Positions 25,608-34,923 of a DNA stretch of 64,000 nt are shown piece after piece. The stretch lies in the NCBI RefSeq assembly GCF_004358205.1, contig NZ_SMYO01000010.1, forward strand, positions 166,457 through 230,456. The letters are read 5' to 3'. The notes under the pieces are model-generated. The model did no database searches. It was not told where the DNA came from and was given only the letters and a program-made list of their open reading frames with translations. Source of the DNA: Bacillus salipaludis. Lineage in GTDB: Bacteria > Bacillota > Bacilli > Bacillales_B > DSM-18226. Made by a program: the position numbers and the translations under genes. The first letter of the stretch is position 1. Each line of letters begins with the position of its first letter.

Positions 25608-26801
25608 TTAGCTATCTACACGCTGATAATTCTTATTGAAATAGCCATATAGGAAATCAACATTGTGGTAATCCGTTGGTTTGTGCTGCTCGAAAAGACG
25701 GTCACGAAGCAGGATGGTAAGCGGATCCACTGCGTGAATCGTTTCGCCCCATTTCCGAGCCGATCTTTGAACCATTGAAGCACGTGGAATTCGAACTTCC
25801 TGGTATGTTTTAAAGGCTTCTTCGTAAGAATTATGTCTTTTTAGTTCTTCTCCCAGTACGAACGCATCTTCAAGTGCTTGAACGCCGCCTTGAGCTAAAT
25901 ATTGAAGCATAGCATGACCAGAATCACCTAATAATGTAATTTTGCCTTTTGTCCAATTTACGATAGGTTCACGGTCAAACATTTGCCAGCGGAATTGGCG
26001 GTTAATGTAATTTAATGCATTTTGCACTTTTGGATGACTATTTTCAAAACGACGTGCCATTTCTTCTGGTGTTCCCCAGTCTTCCACTGTAGCATCATAT
26101 GATTTAAATACTACTACCTGATTATAAAGCTCACCACGGCGAACTGGGTATTGTACCATGTGAAGGTTTGGTCCAATCCACATGATTACATCATCTAAGT
26201 CTAAGTTTGTGCCATGAGCTATTTCTTCAATTGGAATGGCCCCACGGTAAGCTACATACGCTGAGTTTACTGGTTCATCATCAATAAACAGTTTGCGAAG
26301 CTTTGATTTTATCCCATCTGCACCAATAACTGCCTCTGCGCTAAACGTTTCACCATTTTGGTTGACAACAGTTACGGTATCACCATTTTGTTCGGCAGTT
26401 TGAATACATTGGTTTGTAAAAAATTGAATATTACCGCGTTTTTGGCATGCTTCGTAAAGGACTCTGTGCAAGTCAGAGCGATGCAATACGATATAGGGTT
26501 GGCCGTATTCTTTTTGGAAAGCTTCCCCTAAGTCTAGAGTTGCTAATTCTTTTGCAGTATACACATCTTTTAGTACAAGACGTTTTGGGAACACCGCATA
26601 TTTCACAATTTCCTCCTTTACACCCAGCCGGTCTAAAACTTCTAACGCGTTTGGTGCCAACTGAATCCCTGCACCTATTTCCCCAAATTCAGGTGCCTGC
26701 TCAAAAACTGCGATTGATTTTCCAGTTTCCTGGATTGATAGAGCTGCTGCTAAACCGCCGATTCCTCCACCGACGATAATGATGTCGCTTACATTAGCCA
26801 T
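25608..26801 (-). CDS. FAD-dependent 3-hydroxybenzoate 6-hydroxylase-like monooxygenase
   Basis: 397 aa, group A flavoprotein hydroxylase. FAD motifs: GGGIGG (11-16), 'GADGIKSKLR' (about 160-169) and 'LLGDSGHAMLQYLAQGGVQA' with GD at 292-293. The reaction expected is NADH-dependent para-hydroxylation of 3-hydroxybenzoate to gentisate; salicylate 5-type activity is the alternative. It is divergent from the gentisate ring-cleavage genes, with a shared operator pair between. The start ATG follows a GGGGG site. Confidence 0.88.
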   Translation of the reverse strand: MANVSDIIIVGGGIGGLAAALSIQETGKSIAVFEQAPEFGEIGAGIQLAPNALEVLDRLGVKEEIVKYAVFPKRLVLKDVYTAKELATLDLGEAFQKEYGQPYIVLHRSDLHRVLYEACQKRGNIQFFTNQCIQTAEQNGDTVTVVNQNGETFSAEAVIGADGIKSKLRKLFIDDEPVNSAYVAYRGAIPIEEIAHGTNLDLDDVIMWIGPNLHMVQYPVRRGELYNQVVVFKSYDATVEDWGTPEEMARRFENSHPKVQNALNYINRQFRWQMFDREPIVNWTKGKITLLGDSGHAMLQYLAQGGVQALEDAFVLGEELKRHNSYEEAFKTYQEVRIPRASMVQRSARKWGETIHAVDPLTILLRDRLFEQHKPTDYHNVDFLYGYFNKNYQRVDS

Positions 26802-26833
26802 TGAAAATTACCCCCAATCAAGTTGTTACTTTC

Positions 26834-26854
26834 TATAAATAGAGAACAGTGTTC
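26834..26854. promoter_or_regulatory. Operator-like repeat, hydroxylase side
   Basis: TATAAATAGAGAACAGTGTTC: the core GAAC-N3-GTTC is a palindrome. The same 15-base context recurs at 27033-27053 before the divergent operon. It lies just downstream of a weak reverse-strand promoter (TTGACG, 18 bp, TAAAGT). Confidence 0.55.
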
Positions 26855-27000
26855 CTGATAAGTAAACTTTAAATCATTTTTCACTATTTCGTCAATACAA
26901 AAGTTGAAAAATTTAGAAACTTCTAATCCTTACTTCTATATTAAAGTCCAATCAAACTAGTTATTTTTCTGAAAGCATATTTTTCTGAAAACAAATAATA

Positions 27001-27053
27001 TTGACAATCCTTAAAAGTTGAATTATATTTTTTATAAATAGTGAACAAAGTTT
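27001..27053 (+). promoter_or_regulatory. SigA promoter and operator of the gentisate operon
   Basis: TTGACA (27001-27006), 17-bp spacer, TATATT (27024-27029). TATAAATAGTGAACAAAGTTT (27033-27053, core GAAC-N3-GTTT) covers the expected start point. It matches the site at 26834-26854, so one regulator may repress both divergent units. No regulator gene lies next to them. Confidence 0.72.
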
Positions 27054-27081
27054 ACAATTGGTGGAAACGAGGAGGATAATA

Positions 27082-28032
27082 ATGAAACTTATAAATTTTA
27101 CAGCCGCAGGGCATACACGTGCAGGGGCAATCGTTGATAATAAAGTGATCGACTTAAACTATGCTTATCAAGCACAGTTAAAAGCAGAAGGAAAATACCG
27201 ATACGAAGCGATCGCAAAAGCATATGTACCAAATAATACAGATGAGTTATACCAAGGTGGTAAGGAATCACTGAAACTAGCAGAAAGTGCCGTTGATTTC
27301 ATTTTAGCTAATCCTGAAAGCTTTGATAAAAAAGTGGTTTACAATCTCGATGATGTTAAAGTAGAAGCACCTGTGCAGCGTCCAGGCAAAATTATTTGCG
27401 TTGGTCACAACTACCGAGAGCACATTTTAGAAATGGGCAGGGAAATCCCTTCGAACCCAGTTATCTTTGCGAAATTTGCTAATACCATCTTAGGACCAGA
27501 GGACGCTATCCCCCACTATCCAATTTCTGACCAGCTTGACTATGAAGCAGAGTTTACTTTTGTTGTAGGAAAACAAGCTCGCAATGTTTCCGAAGAGGAT
27601 GCATTAGACTATGTAGCAGGTTATACCATTACAAATGACGTAACCTATCGTGATATTCAACGTCGCACTCTTCAATGGCTGCAAGGAAAAACAGTAGAAG
27701 GCAGTGCACCAATGGGACCATATTTAGTAACTGCCGATGAAATACCTAATCCATCCGGCTTAGATGTTGTCTTAAAAGTAAATGGTGAAGTACGTCAAAA
27801 AACGAATACTGCCAATCTAGTATTCACCGTTCAAAAATTAGTAGCTTTCTTATCAAATTTAATGACGTTAGAGCCAGGCGATGTTGTATTAACAGGAACT
27901 CCTGGGGGCGTTGGAGTTGCGATGAATCCTCCGCAATTCTTAAAAGATGGGGATGTAGTTCGGATCGAAATCGATCAAATTGGCGCTCTTGAAAATAAGG
28001 TAAAGGCAACAGAAGTGGTAGCCACTGTTTAA
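27082..28032 (+). CDS. Fumarylpyruvate (fumarylacetoacetate-family) hydrolase
   Basis: 316 aa FAH-fold enzyme. The core begins 'PGKIICVGHNYREHILEMG', with metal-binding acids in 'LDYEAEFTFVVG' and 'TITNDVTYRDIQ', then 'GPYLVTADEIPNP' and 'VLTGTPGGVGVAM'. In this cluster it should cleave fumarylpyruvate (or maleylpyruvate directly) to pyruvate and fumarate/maleate. ATG at 27082 follows GAGGAGG; upstream in-frame TTG/GTG codons are ahead of the ribosome binding site. It is the first gene of a two-gene operon with gentisate dioxygenase. Confidence 0.92.
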   Translation: MKLINFTAAGHTRAGAIVDNKVIDLNYAYQAQLKAEGKYRYEAIAKAYVPNNTDELYQGGKESLKLAESAVDFILANPESFDKKVVYNLDDVKVEAPVQRPGKIICVGHNYREHILEMGREIPSNPVIFAKFANTILGPEDAIPHYPISDQLDYEAEFTFVVGKQARNVSEEDALDYVAGYTITNDVTYRDIQRRTLQWLQGKTVEGSAPMGPYLVTADEIPNPSGLDVVLKVNGEVRQKTNTANLVFTVQKLVAFLSNLMTLEPGDVVLTGTPGGVGVAMNPPQFLKDGDVVRIEIDQIGALENKVKATEVVATV

Positions 28033-28113
28033 TTAGAAGATACAAAAGGGTTGAGTAGCATACACGCTACTCCCCTTTTCCCTATATATTTGAATAGTAG
28101 AGGAGAATGTGAA

Positions 28114-29238
28114 ATGGCTGAAGTAAATCAAGAAGTTCAGGAATTTATGAAAAGTTCAATTGTAACCGATTACACAAAAGATATTCAACAATACAACTTA
28201 GGACCTCTTTGGGAAGCAATTCCAGCAATTATGCACAAAACGCCAAAGCCTCAAGCACAAGCTTATCTTTGGAGCGATGAATTAATCAAAAAGAAAATGG
28301 CTGAAGCAACTCAAATCTTCACACCAGAACGCGGCGGTGAACGTCGTGCGATATATTTCCAAAATCCTGGTTTAACATATCGTGAACCTTGGGGATGGGG
28401 ATCTACAACTCAAACGATTTATGCTGCGGTACAAATGTTATTGCCTGGTGAAAAAGCTCCATCTCACCGTCACTCACAAAGTGCATTACGCTTCATTTCT
28501 GAAGGATCGGGTGCATACACGATCGTACAGGGTGAGCGTATTTTCATGGAGGAAGGCGACTTTTTAATTACGCCAAAGAACTTATGGCATGGGCATGCAC
28601 ATTTGGGTACAGAGCCTATGTATTGGATGGATGCCTTAGATATTCCGACTATTTATTCAATCGGCGGTACATTCTTTGAACCTTATGAAGATGGCCTGCA
28701 ACAACCAGATATTCCAGATAATTTTACAGAGAGACGTTATCGCGGCGGCATGGTACGTCCTGTTGGTGATGATAAGTTCACGGTTGCACCACTTGCTAAT
28801 TATAAATGGGATCGCACTGTAGAAGGAATTAAAGGCCTGATGGAATTCGATCCAAATCCACACCATGGATATGCAGTTGAATACATTAACCCCTCTACAG
28901 GTAAATCTGCTAACCCGACACTTGGCACTAGAATGCAGCATTTGCCAAAAGGTTTCCAAACAAAGGCATTACGTCATACACACTCAACTGTATACCAAGT
29001 ACACAAGGGTGAAGGTTTCACAGTAATTGACGGCATTCGCTTCGATTGGAAAAAAGGCGATTACTTCGTTGTTCCTAACTGGGCTTGGTATGAACACTCT
29101 GCATCAGAAGACTCTTACCTATTCTCAGTTAACGATTTACCGATTATGAACCGCTTCGACTTAGAACAAGAGCAATCATTTGAGGAAAATAACGGCCACC
29201 AAAAAATTACTGGTGAATTTAAAGCAGACTTCCGTTAA
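28114..29238 (+). CDS. Gentisate 1,2-dioxygenase
   Basis: 374 aa bicupin. The first cupin has the Fe(II) ligands H118 and H120 ('APSHRHSQSALRF') and H159 in 'LWHGHAH'. The second cupin has 'ALRHTHSTVYQVHKGEGF' and 'WAWYEHSA'. It opens gentisate to maleylpyruvate using O2. ATG at 28114 follows GAGGAG; the open frame extends further upstream without a site. It is followed by a strong terminator. Confidence 0.95.
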   Translation: MAEVNQEVQEFMKSSIVTDYTKDIQQYNLGPLWEAIPAIMHKTPKPQAQAYLWSDELIKKKMAEATQIFTPERGGERRAIYFQNPGLTYREPWGWGSTTQTIYAAVQMLLPGEKAPSHRHSQSALRFISEGSGAYTIVQGERIFMEEGDFLITPKNLWHGHAHLGTEPMYWMDALDIPTIYSIGGTFFEPYEDGLQQPDIPDNFTERRYRGGMVRPVGDDKFTVAPLANYKWDRTVEGIKGLMEFDPNPHHGYAVEYINPSTGKSANPTLGTRMQHLPKGFQTKALRHTHSTVYQVHKGEGFTVIDGIRFDWKKGDYFVVPNWAWYEHSASEDSYLFSVNDLPIMNRFDLEQEQSFEENNGHQKITGEFKADFR

Positions 29239-29301
29239 TAGATTAGGCATGGTTAAATAAGGGTAGAACTAAGATTCTTTCAATTCAAAGTAAGAATAAG
29301 A

Positions 29302-29348
29302 GACCATCTCAGGTCGCCGTAATGATGGCTTTTGAGATGGTCTTTTTT
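29302..29348 (+). terminator. Terminator of the gentisate operon
   Basis: GACCATCTCA and TGAGATGGTC pair exactly, then six T residues. Confidence 0.9.
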
Positions 29349-29380
29349 ATCAGCTATTATAGTTTCTTATCAAAATCATT

Positions 29381-30823
29381 TTAAAACCTATTTGGTTGTT
29401 TGACCAAATGCTTGGTCCACATACTGACAAGTACAAACACAAGAAGTGATACAACGATAGGGATTGTTACACTATTCATACCAAATAAATTAATATGGAA
29501 GTGATAAATATAAACATACGAAACAAGTCCGACAATCATCGAAGTAATCGCTCCGTATTTATTGGCACCTTTCCAATAAAGACCTAACACCACGACCCAT
29601 AAAAATGCCGATTCTAGCCCGCCAAATGCAAATAAGTTTAGCCAAATTAATAGATTTGGCGGATTTAATGCAAATAACACAACGGCAATTCCGACAACTG
29701 TTGTCACAATAAAGCTCATACGTTTAATATCAGCATCTTTTGCACTTGGTTTAATAAAATTTAAATATACATCTTTTACAAGCGTCGAGCTTACTAAAAT
29801 TAATAAGGCGTTTACCGTTGACATAATGGCTGCCATTGGTGCAGCTAATACAATTCCAGCAAGAACAGGCGGTAAAATATCGAGCGTTAATGTTGGCATC
29901 ACTTTATCGCCAATTTCAATCCCTGGAATCACCGCACGTCCGAATACTCCAATTAAATGCATCCCAAACATAATGGTCCCAATCCCAATGGTTCCAATAA
30001 TGATTGCCCGATGCATTCCTTTTGAATCTTTATAGCTCATAGCACGAACGGCAATTTGCGGCAAGCCAATTACACCGATTCCAATTAAAATCCAGAAGGT
30101 TGATACATAAAGCGGTGAAAGGCTTGAATCTGCACCATATGGCGAAACAAGATTTGGATTTTCTGCAACAAGATTTGCCATAATGGCAGAAACCCCGCCT
30201 CCTTTAATGGTAACCGCTACAAGGAGAATGACTGTGCCTATAATCATAACGGAACCCTGCAGTGCATCTGTTAATGCAACAGCCGCAAAGCCGCCAATAA
30301 TTACATATACAAGTACCGCTACGGCAAAGATGAGCAAGGCACCCCGGTAAGGTAACCCAGTTAAGGACTCGATTAATCGTGCTCCACCAACCCATTGCGC
30401 TGTCATCGATGCGAATAAAAAAACAAAAATAGCAATTGCAGAAAGCAGCACAATCGCATTGGATTGATAACGAGCTTTTAGGAAGTCAATTAACGTAATT
30501 ACCTCATATTTACGTGCAATAATCGCAAACTTTTTCCCTAGAATCATCAAGACAAAATACCCTGCAGGTAATTGAGCCATTGCAAGCAGCACCCATCCTA
30601 GACCTGTTTGATACGCTACACCAGGACCACCAATAAAGCTTGACGCACTTCCATATGTCGCCATCATGGTCATTGCGAGCAGGAAGCCACCCATTTCACG
30701 TCCACCAAGGAAATAATCCGATAGGAACGAGTCTGATTGTCGGACACGCGCATTTGCCCAAAAGCCAATTAAGAAAATAATGACAAGGAATAATGCAAGT
30801 GGAATGATTACTTGCCAGTGCAT
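29381..30823 (-). CDS. panF: Sodium/pantothenate symporter
   Basis: 480 aa SSS-family transporter with about 13 hydrophobic segments. PanF-like stretches: 'DYFLGGREMGGFLLAMTMMA', 'ATYGSASSFIGGPG', 'GLGWVLLAMAQLPAGYFVLM'. It imports pantothenate with Na+. The adjacent yhdT-like gene overlaps it by 16 bp, the same pair as yhdT-panF of enteric bacteria, which supports the assignment. Its neighbourhood to gentisate genes may be accidental, although SSS proteins also carry organic acids. Confidence 0.88.
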   Translation of the reverse strand: MHWQVIIPLALFLVIIFLIGFWANARVRQSDSFLSDYFLGGREMGGFLLAMTMMATYGSASSFIGGPGVAYQTGLGWVLLAMAQLPAGYFVLMILGKKFAIIARKYEVITLIDFLKARYQSNAIVLLSAIAIFVFLFASMTAQWVGGARLIESLTGLPYRGALLIFAVAVLVYVIIGGFAAVALTDALQGSVMIIGTVILLVAVTIKGGGVSAIMANLVAENPNLVSPYGADSSLSPLYVSTFWILIGIGVIGLPQIAVRAMSYKDSKGMHRAIIIGTIGIGTIMFGMHLIGVFGRAVIPGIEIGDKVMPTLTLDILPPVLAGIVLAAPMAAIMSTVNALLILVSSTLVKDVYLNFIKPSAKDADIKRMSFIVTTVVGIAVVLFALNPPNLLIWLNLFAFGGLESAFLWVVVLGLYWKGANKYGAITSMIVGLVSYVYIYHFHINLFGMNSVTIPIVVSLLVFVLVSMWTKHLVKQPNRF

Positions 30824-31080
30824 TCTTCATCTTCCTCCTCAAGTGAAACTTCGGAAAAGAAGAATTTCATGACGATGGCGATTAACACTATCATAAAGAT
30901 TGTACCAGCAATACAGCTATAAAAGAACCATGCCGGAAAACCGAGGATGTATGTATATGTCGTCGGGTCCTGCCTTCCAAGACCGTACGCAAATCCATAC
31001 CAAATAGCAAAGTTAATTATCACAAGAATGACACCTATCTTTGCTTCTCGGTGTGCAATTCTAAAACGTTTATCTTCCAT
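30808..31080 (-). CDS. yhdT: YhdT family (DUF997) membrane protein
   Basis: 90 aa with two transmembrane helices ('IGVILVIINFAIWYGFAYGL' and 'FFYSCIAGTIFMIVLIAIVM') and a charged cytoplasmic tail rich in Glu. Conserved 'LGFPAWFFYSC' is typical of YhdT. It overlaps panF and is translated from an AAGGAAAGG site. Its role is unknown; it could be a small subunit or chaperone of the symporter. Confidence 0.85.
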   Translation of the reverse strand: MEDKRFRIAHREAKIGVILVIINFAIWYGFAYGLGRQDPTTYTYILGFPAWFFYSCIAGTIFMIVLIAIVMKFFFSEVSLEEEDEECTGK

Positions 31081-31235
31081 AAGTTCACACCTTTCCTTAC
31101 TTTATTTTAAGTTTAATTTACTGAAAGACAAGTATTATATACAATAAACTGCCAACACTAGCATTTTCATCAATGAAACTTGCGATGCCCAACCTATATG
31201 TTCCAGTCGGGCAAATAGTATTGCAGACTTTATAT

Positions 31236-31284
31236 AAAAAAGGGGAACCTCAAAAGTTATTTTACTTTGAGGCTCCCCTTTTTA
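31236..31284 (-). terminator. Terminator of the amino acid ABC operon (bidirectional)
   Basis: AAAAAGGGGA-A-CCTCAAA pairs with TTTGAGG-C-TCCCCTTTTT. T tracts exist on both strands. Confidence 0.9.
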
Positions 31285-31304
31285 TATTACCCTGTTATTT
31301 TTGC

Positions 31305-32033
31305 TTATAGCACCTTACTTAAGAAAGCCTTCGTTCTTTCATGCTGTGGGTCACCGAATAACTGATTCGGTTCATTTTCTTCTACGATATACCCTCCATC
31401 CATGAAGATAACACGATCTCCAACTTCACGGGCAAATCCCATTTCATGTGTAACAACTACCATCGTCATTCCTTCTTTAGCAAGCTGCTTCATAACCTCT
31501 AAAACATCCCCGACCATTTCCGGGTCAAGTGCAGAAGTCGGTTCGTCAAAGAGCATGATTTTTGGATTCATTGCCAATGCTCTCGCGATGGCAACCCGCT
31601 GTTTTTGTCCACCAGATAGCTCACCTGGATAGCTGTTTGCTTTTTCTTTAAGCCCAACCTTTACAAGTAATTCAAGGGCTGTTTTTTCAGCTTGCGCTTT
31701 ATCAATAGAAAGAATTTTAATAGGTCCTAAAGTGATATTTTCTAAAACGGTTTTATGAGGAAAAAGATTAAATTGTTGGAATACCATTCCAACCTCTTGT
31801 CTTACTTTATTGATATTAATTTTGGGGTCCGTGATATTATGTCCGTTTATGACTACCTCACCACCTGAGATCTCTTCTAGGCGATTTAGGCAGCGAAGGA
31901 ATGTACTCTTACCTGATCCAGAAGGACCAATTACACATATTACTTCTTTTTCCTGTATTTCTGCATTAATATCTTTTAATACCTCTAGATTCCCGAAGGA
32001 TTTTCTTAAGTTTTTCACTGTAATAATGCTCAT
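31305..32033 (-). CDS. Polar amino acid ABC transporter, ATP-binding protein (GlnQ-like)
   Basis: 242 aa. Walker A '[10 protein letters not shown]', Q-loop '[11 protein letters not shown]', signature '[19 protein letters not shown]', Walker B '[14 protein letters not shown]', and H-loop 'VVTHEMGF'. These match the HisP/GlnQ class. It overlaps the permease gene by four bases (ATGA type). It energises import of glutamine, arginine, cystine or similar. Confidence 0.93.
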   Translation of the reverse strand: MSIITVKNLRKSFGNLEVLKDINAEIQEKEVICVIGPSGSGKSTFLRCLNRLEEISGGEVVINGHNITDPKININKVRQEVGMVFQQFNLFPHKTVLENITLGPIKILSIDKAQAEKTALELLVKVGLKEKANSYPGELSGGQKQRVAIARALAMNPKIMLFDEPTSALDPEMVGDVLEVMKQLAKEGMTMVVVTHEMGFAREVGDRVIFMDGGYIVEENEPNQLFGDPQHERTKAFLSKVL

Positions 32034-32674
32034 CTAACCTGAATCCTCCTTTCAACAAAATTAGCAAGAAGGGTTAACAAATAAATGATGATAAAGTAAA
32101 TTACACCTACAGCCAGCCAAATCTTAAATGCTTCAAAAGTTGCTGAAGCCTGAATTTGACCCTGCTGTGTTAAATCTGCAATACCGATAACGGATAATAG
32201 GGAAGTGTCTTTTAAACTAATAATGGATTGGTTCGTAATGGTAGGCAGCATTCTTCTGAAAGCCTGAGGCAGGACTACGTAGCGCATGGTTTGCGCTCCA
32301 GTAAAACCAATCGATCTAGCTGCTTCAGTTTGTCCCTTATCGATCGATTGAATTCCTGCTCTGATAATTTCTGCAAAATATGCCCCTGCGTTAATGGCAA
32401 CGGTGATGATACCGGCCGTTGTACTGTTCAAGGAAATCAAATGTAGGGAATTCACTCCAAAATAAATAAAAAATAGCTGTACGATGAATGGTGTTCCTCG
32501 AATTGCATCAACATACACCTTAGCAATCCAATTCAAGATTTTAATAGGTGCTAGCCTGAACAAGGCCATCACTAGACCAATTAAAAAACCTAGAATAATG
32601 GCAATAACAAATATATAAATTGTGACTTGAAGTCCTTTTAATAATATCGGTAAAGATGCAGTAATTACGTCCAC
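32030..32674 (-). CDS. Polar amino acid ABC transporter, permease protein
   Basis: 214 aa with about five hydrophobic segments and the EAA loop '[20 protein letters not shown]' typical of HisM/GlnP permeases. '[18 protein letters not shown]' is the conserved N-terminal motif. GTG at 32674 is preferred because GGGG lies 8 bases upstream. A stem-loop separates it from the binding-protein gene, probably to lower expression relative to that gene. Confidence 0.92.
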   Translation of the reverse strand: MDVITASLPILLKGLQVTIYIFVIAIILGFLIGLVMALFRLAPIKILNWIAKVYVDAIRGTPFIVQLFFIYFGVNSLHLISLNSTTAGIITVAINAGAYFAEIIRAGIQSIDKGQTEAARSIGFTGAQTMRYVVLPQAFRRMLPTITNQSIISLKDTSLLSVIGIADLTQQGQIQASATFEAFKIWLAVGVIYFIIIYLLTLLANFVERRIQVR

Positions 32675-32697
32675 TGTTTCATCCCCTTTCAAGAAGA

Positions 32698-32719
32698 AAG
32701 CGCGCTTTTATGCGCGCCT
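32698..32719 (-). terminator. Intercistronic stem-loop, partial terminator
   Basis: GCGCGC pairs with GCGCGC around ATAAAA, followed by TTTCTT on the reverse strand. It lies between the binding-protein and permease genes of one operon, a place where attenuating or stabilising hairpins are common. Confidence 0.7.
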
Positions 32720-32729
32720 TTTAACTATA

Positions 32730-33500
32730 TTATTCACCAAGATAAGATTTCACAATTTTATCATATGTTCCATCTTTTTTGAGTTCAGCAAGACCTTTAT
32801 TAATTTTTTCAATTAAATCCTTGTTTTGGCCTTTCAAAACAGCAATTCCATATTGGTCGCCATTTAATCGGTCACCCACAATTTTCAAACCAAGATCCTT
32901 TTGAGCAATAGCGTAAGAGATAACTGGGTAGTCTTCAATAAGTGCATCTGCATTTCCATTAGAAACTTCCTGGAACATTGCAGGGCTGTCGTTAAATTGA
33001 ACAACTTTAATTCCTAGTTTCGATGTATTATCTTGTGCATATTTCGCACCTGTTGTACCTTTTTTAACAGCAACAGTTTTTCCTTTAAGGTCATTAACTG
33101 ACTTAATAGTTGAATTATCTTTTTTAACAACAACAGTTAAGCCCGCATCAAAATACGGAGTTGAGAAGTCTACTACCTTTTTTCTTTCATCTGTAATGCT
33201 CATGCCAGCAATAGCTACATCAAGCTGGTTAGCTTGCATCGCTGGAATAATTCCGCCAAAATCCATTGGATTAAGTTCAATCTTAAAGCCCTGATTTTTC
33301 GCAATTGCATTGATCAAATCAATATCGATACCCTTATAATCATTTCCATCTTTATATTCAAATGGAGGGTAAGTGGTATCCACGCCTATTTTATATACCT
33401 TTTCACTATCCGCTTTCTCTCCTGTTGTTTCCTTACTTCCGCAAGCTGCGATAAAGATAGTAAGAATTAAAAATAAACTAAATAAACCAAATTTCTTCAC
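32730..33500 (-). CDS. Polar amino acid ABC transporter, substrate-binding lipoprotein (GlnH-like)
   Basis: 256 aa. Lipoprotein signal: 'FLILTIFIAACGSKE' with lipobox Cys at about 20. The family 3 solute-binding fold shows 'YKIGVDTTYPPFEYKDG', 'GIDIDLINAIAKNQGF' and 'AGMSITDERKKVVDFS'. It captures an amino acid at the cell surface and delivers it to the downstream permease. The exact ligand is not readable. Confidence 0.93.
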   Translation of the reverse strand: MKKFGLFSLFLILTIFIAACGSKETTGEKADSEKVYKIGVDTTYPPFEYKDGNDYKGIDIDLINAIAKNQGFKIELNPMDFGGIIPAMQANQLDVAIAGMSITDERKKVVDFSTPYFDAGLTVVVKKDNSTIKSVNDLKGKTVAVKKGTTGAKYAQDNTSKLGIKVVQFNDSPAMFQEVSNGNADALIEDYPVISYAIAQKDLGLKIVGDRLNGDQYGIAVLKGQNKDLIEKINKGLAELKKDGTYDKIVKSYLGE

Positions 33501-34019
33501 TCAAAGCACCCCTATTTTTTAGATTATTTTTAATAGAATAAATATTACTTTATTAATATATCACAAGTATTAAACTTTATTAAAGTATTAATTTTTGGCA
33601 TTTAAATTCAGCCTATTTAATAAATATAAAAACTCCTCCATACTGATAAGTTTGCAATGCAAATATGTAATTCTATCAATGTAATATGAATATTAGCAAA
33701 TAGAAAATTCGGAAAAATCTATTATATTTTTATTTTCCGACATTTTAATTAAATTATTTAAATATAACAAACCTCTTAAAAAAGGACAGTTATACTATAG
33801 CAAAGAATTTTCGTTCGGAGTAATTGTTATCCCGCCTTAACAAAAAAATCCCCCAAACTAATTAGAATGAGGGCAAATGAGGGAATAACGACCAAAATCA
33901 TTTTCATTGATAAATCAAGGCAAAATGTCCCCCCATTTCATTTTTTATTTATTATCTTTTATGATGAAGAAACGCTGATCAGGTATACACCGCGTTGCCT
34001 AATTAAGTTTAACGAGTTC
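33501..34019. other. 520-bp A/T-rich intergenic region
   Basis: It must hold the promoter of the amino acid ABC operon, but no clear -35/-10 pair stands out. A loose CodY-like match (about 33704-33718, several mismatches) and an A/T-rich inverted repeat near 33569-33590 are present. No coding sequence was recognised. Confidence 0.5.
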
Positions 34020-34685
34020 TTACTTAGTTATCTTCAACTGTGTACGCGTTGAAAACATCGGATAAATCGTACTGTGAATCAAACTCCATAACATTTCCAG
34101 AGCAAAATATGCCATCGCCAAACTCGATAATGTAAAGATCCCGCGCAAAAGCTTCTCTCCAATAAATTTCCGGGACCAAGCGACCAACAAAGATATTCCA
34201 ACACACCATGCAAAAGCACCAGCAGCAAAACCAACAAACAAAATCACCAGCTTATCCATTAACGGCATGCCTGTAATACGAGCTGCAAATCCTCCGCCAA
34301 TCCCGCCCCAAAACGCAATTCCAAATGGATTGGCAATTGAAAACACAATCCCCGTCAAAAAATCCCGTTGTTCTTTCGTTCCTGATTGATTCAAATCAAT
34401 GGGTTTACGAGCGTCCAAAAAGGACATCCATGCCATTCGGAGTAAAAAGGCGGCACCAGCAATCCCCAAAATGATTTGTACTGCCAAAAAGTGAAAAACT
34501 AATGCCACACCTGTTAGCCCGACAACAGCCCAGAGCAAATCACCTAGTAAAGCTCCAATCTCCACGGAGAACGCTGGCATAAATCCCCTTTTTAATCCCC
34601 TTCGTAACGCTTCTGTGTTAACCGCTCCAGGGGCTGCACTGTATACAAATCCAAGAACACAAGCCGTTATAATTAAACTAATCAT
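34020..34685 (-). CDS. LysE-family amino acid exporter
   Basis: 221 aa with about six hydrophobic segments. The N-terminal 'LGFVYSAAPGAVNTEALRRG' is the LysE/RhtB signature. 'FLTGIVFSIANPFGIAFWGG' is the second conserved region. It exports an amino acid or small metabolite. It is divergent from a MocR regulator, a frequent LysE partner. Its start codon overlaps the stop of a small upstream frame by four bases. Confidence 0.88.
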   Translation of the reverse strand: MISLIITACVLGFVYSAAPGAVNTEALRRGLKRGFMPAFSVEIGALLGDLLWAVVGLTGVALVFHFLAVQIILGIAGAAFLLRMAWMSFLDARKPIDLNQSGTKEQRDFLTGIVFSIANPFGIAFWGGIGGGFAARITGMPLMDKLVILFVGFAAGAFAWCVGISLLVAWSRKFIGEKLLRGIFTLSSLAMAYFALEMLWSLIHSTIYPMFSTRTQLKITK

Positions 34686-34795
34686 TCAAACAACCCTTTC
34701 CATTGCTCACGCATCCACTCGGCAACTTGAATTTCCGCTTGTTCATCTGATTTTTCAAGTTCCGTAACAAATCTTTTGTAATCAAGAATGTACAC
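34682..34795 (-). CDS. 37-codon upstream frame coupled to the LysE gene
   Basis: Short frame 'MYILDYKRFVTELEKSDEQA' continuing to 'WMREQWKGLFE', starting at GTG nine bases after GAAAGG and ending in TGA that overlaps the LysE ATG as ATGA. The overlap and ribosome binding site favour translation. It is hydrophilic and helical. The family is not recognised. It may be a coupling peptide or a small protein of its own. Confidence 0.6.
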   Translation of the reverse strand: MYILDYKRFVTELEKSDEQAEIQVAEWMREQWKGLFE

Positions 34796-34923
34796 AATAA
34801 TCATCCTTTCAACTTTTAAATTAATTTTAATAAAATAAGCTTCCGATAAAAAAATAATATTATACAAACTGACATAAAAAAAGGTACAATAACTAACAAA
34901 TATACATGTCAGAGGGAATGCAA

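Noticed and set aside
29381..30823. Idea that the SSS symporter imports gentisate or 3-hydroxybenzoate
   Set aside because: The YhdT partner and overall sequence point to pantothenate (PanF); it is on the opposite strand and separated by a terminator from the gentisate genes.
33704..33718. CodY-like box upstream of the amino acid ABC operon
   Set aside because: Too many mismatches to AATTTTCWGAAAATT and about 200 bp from the first gene; expected by chance in A/T-rich DNA.
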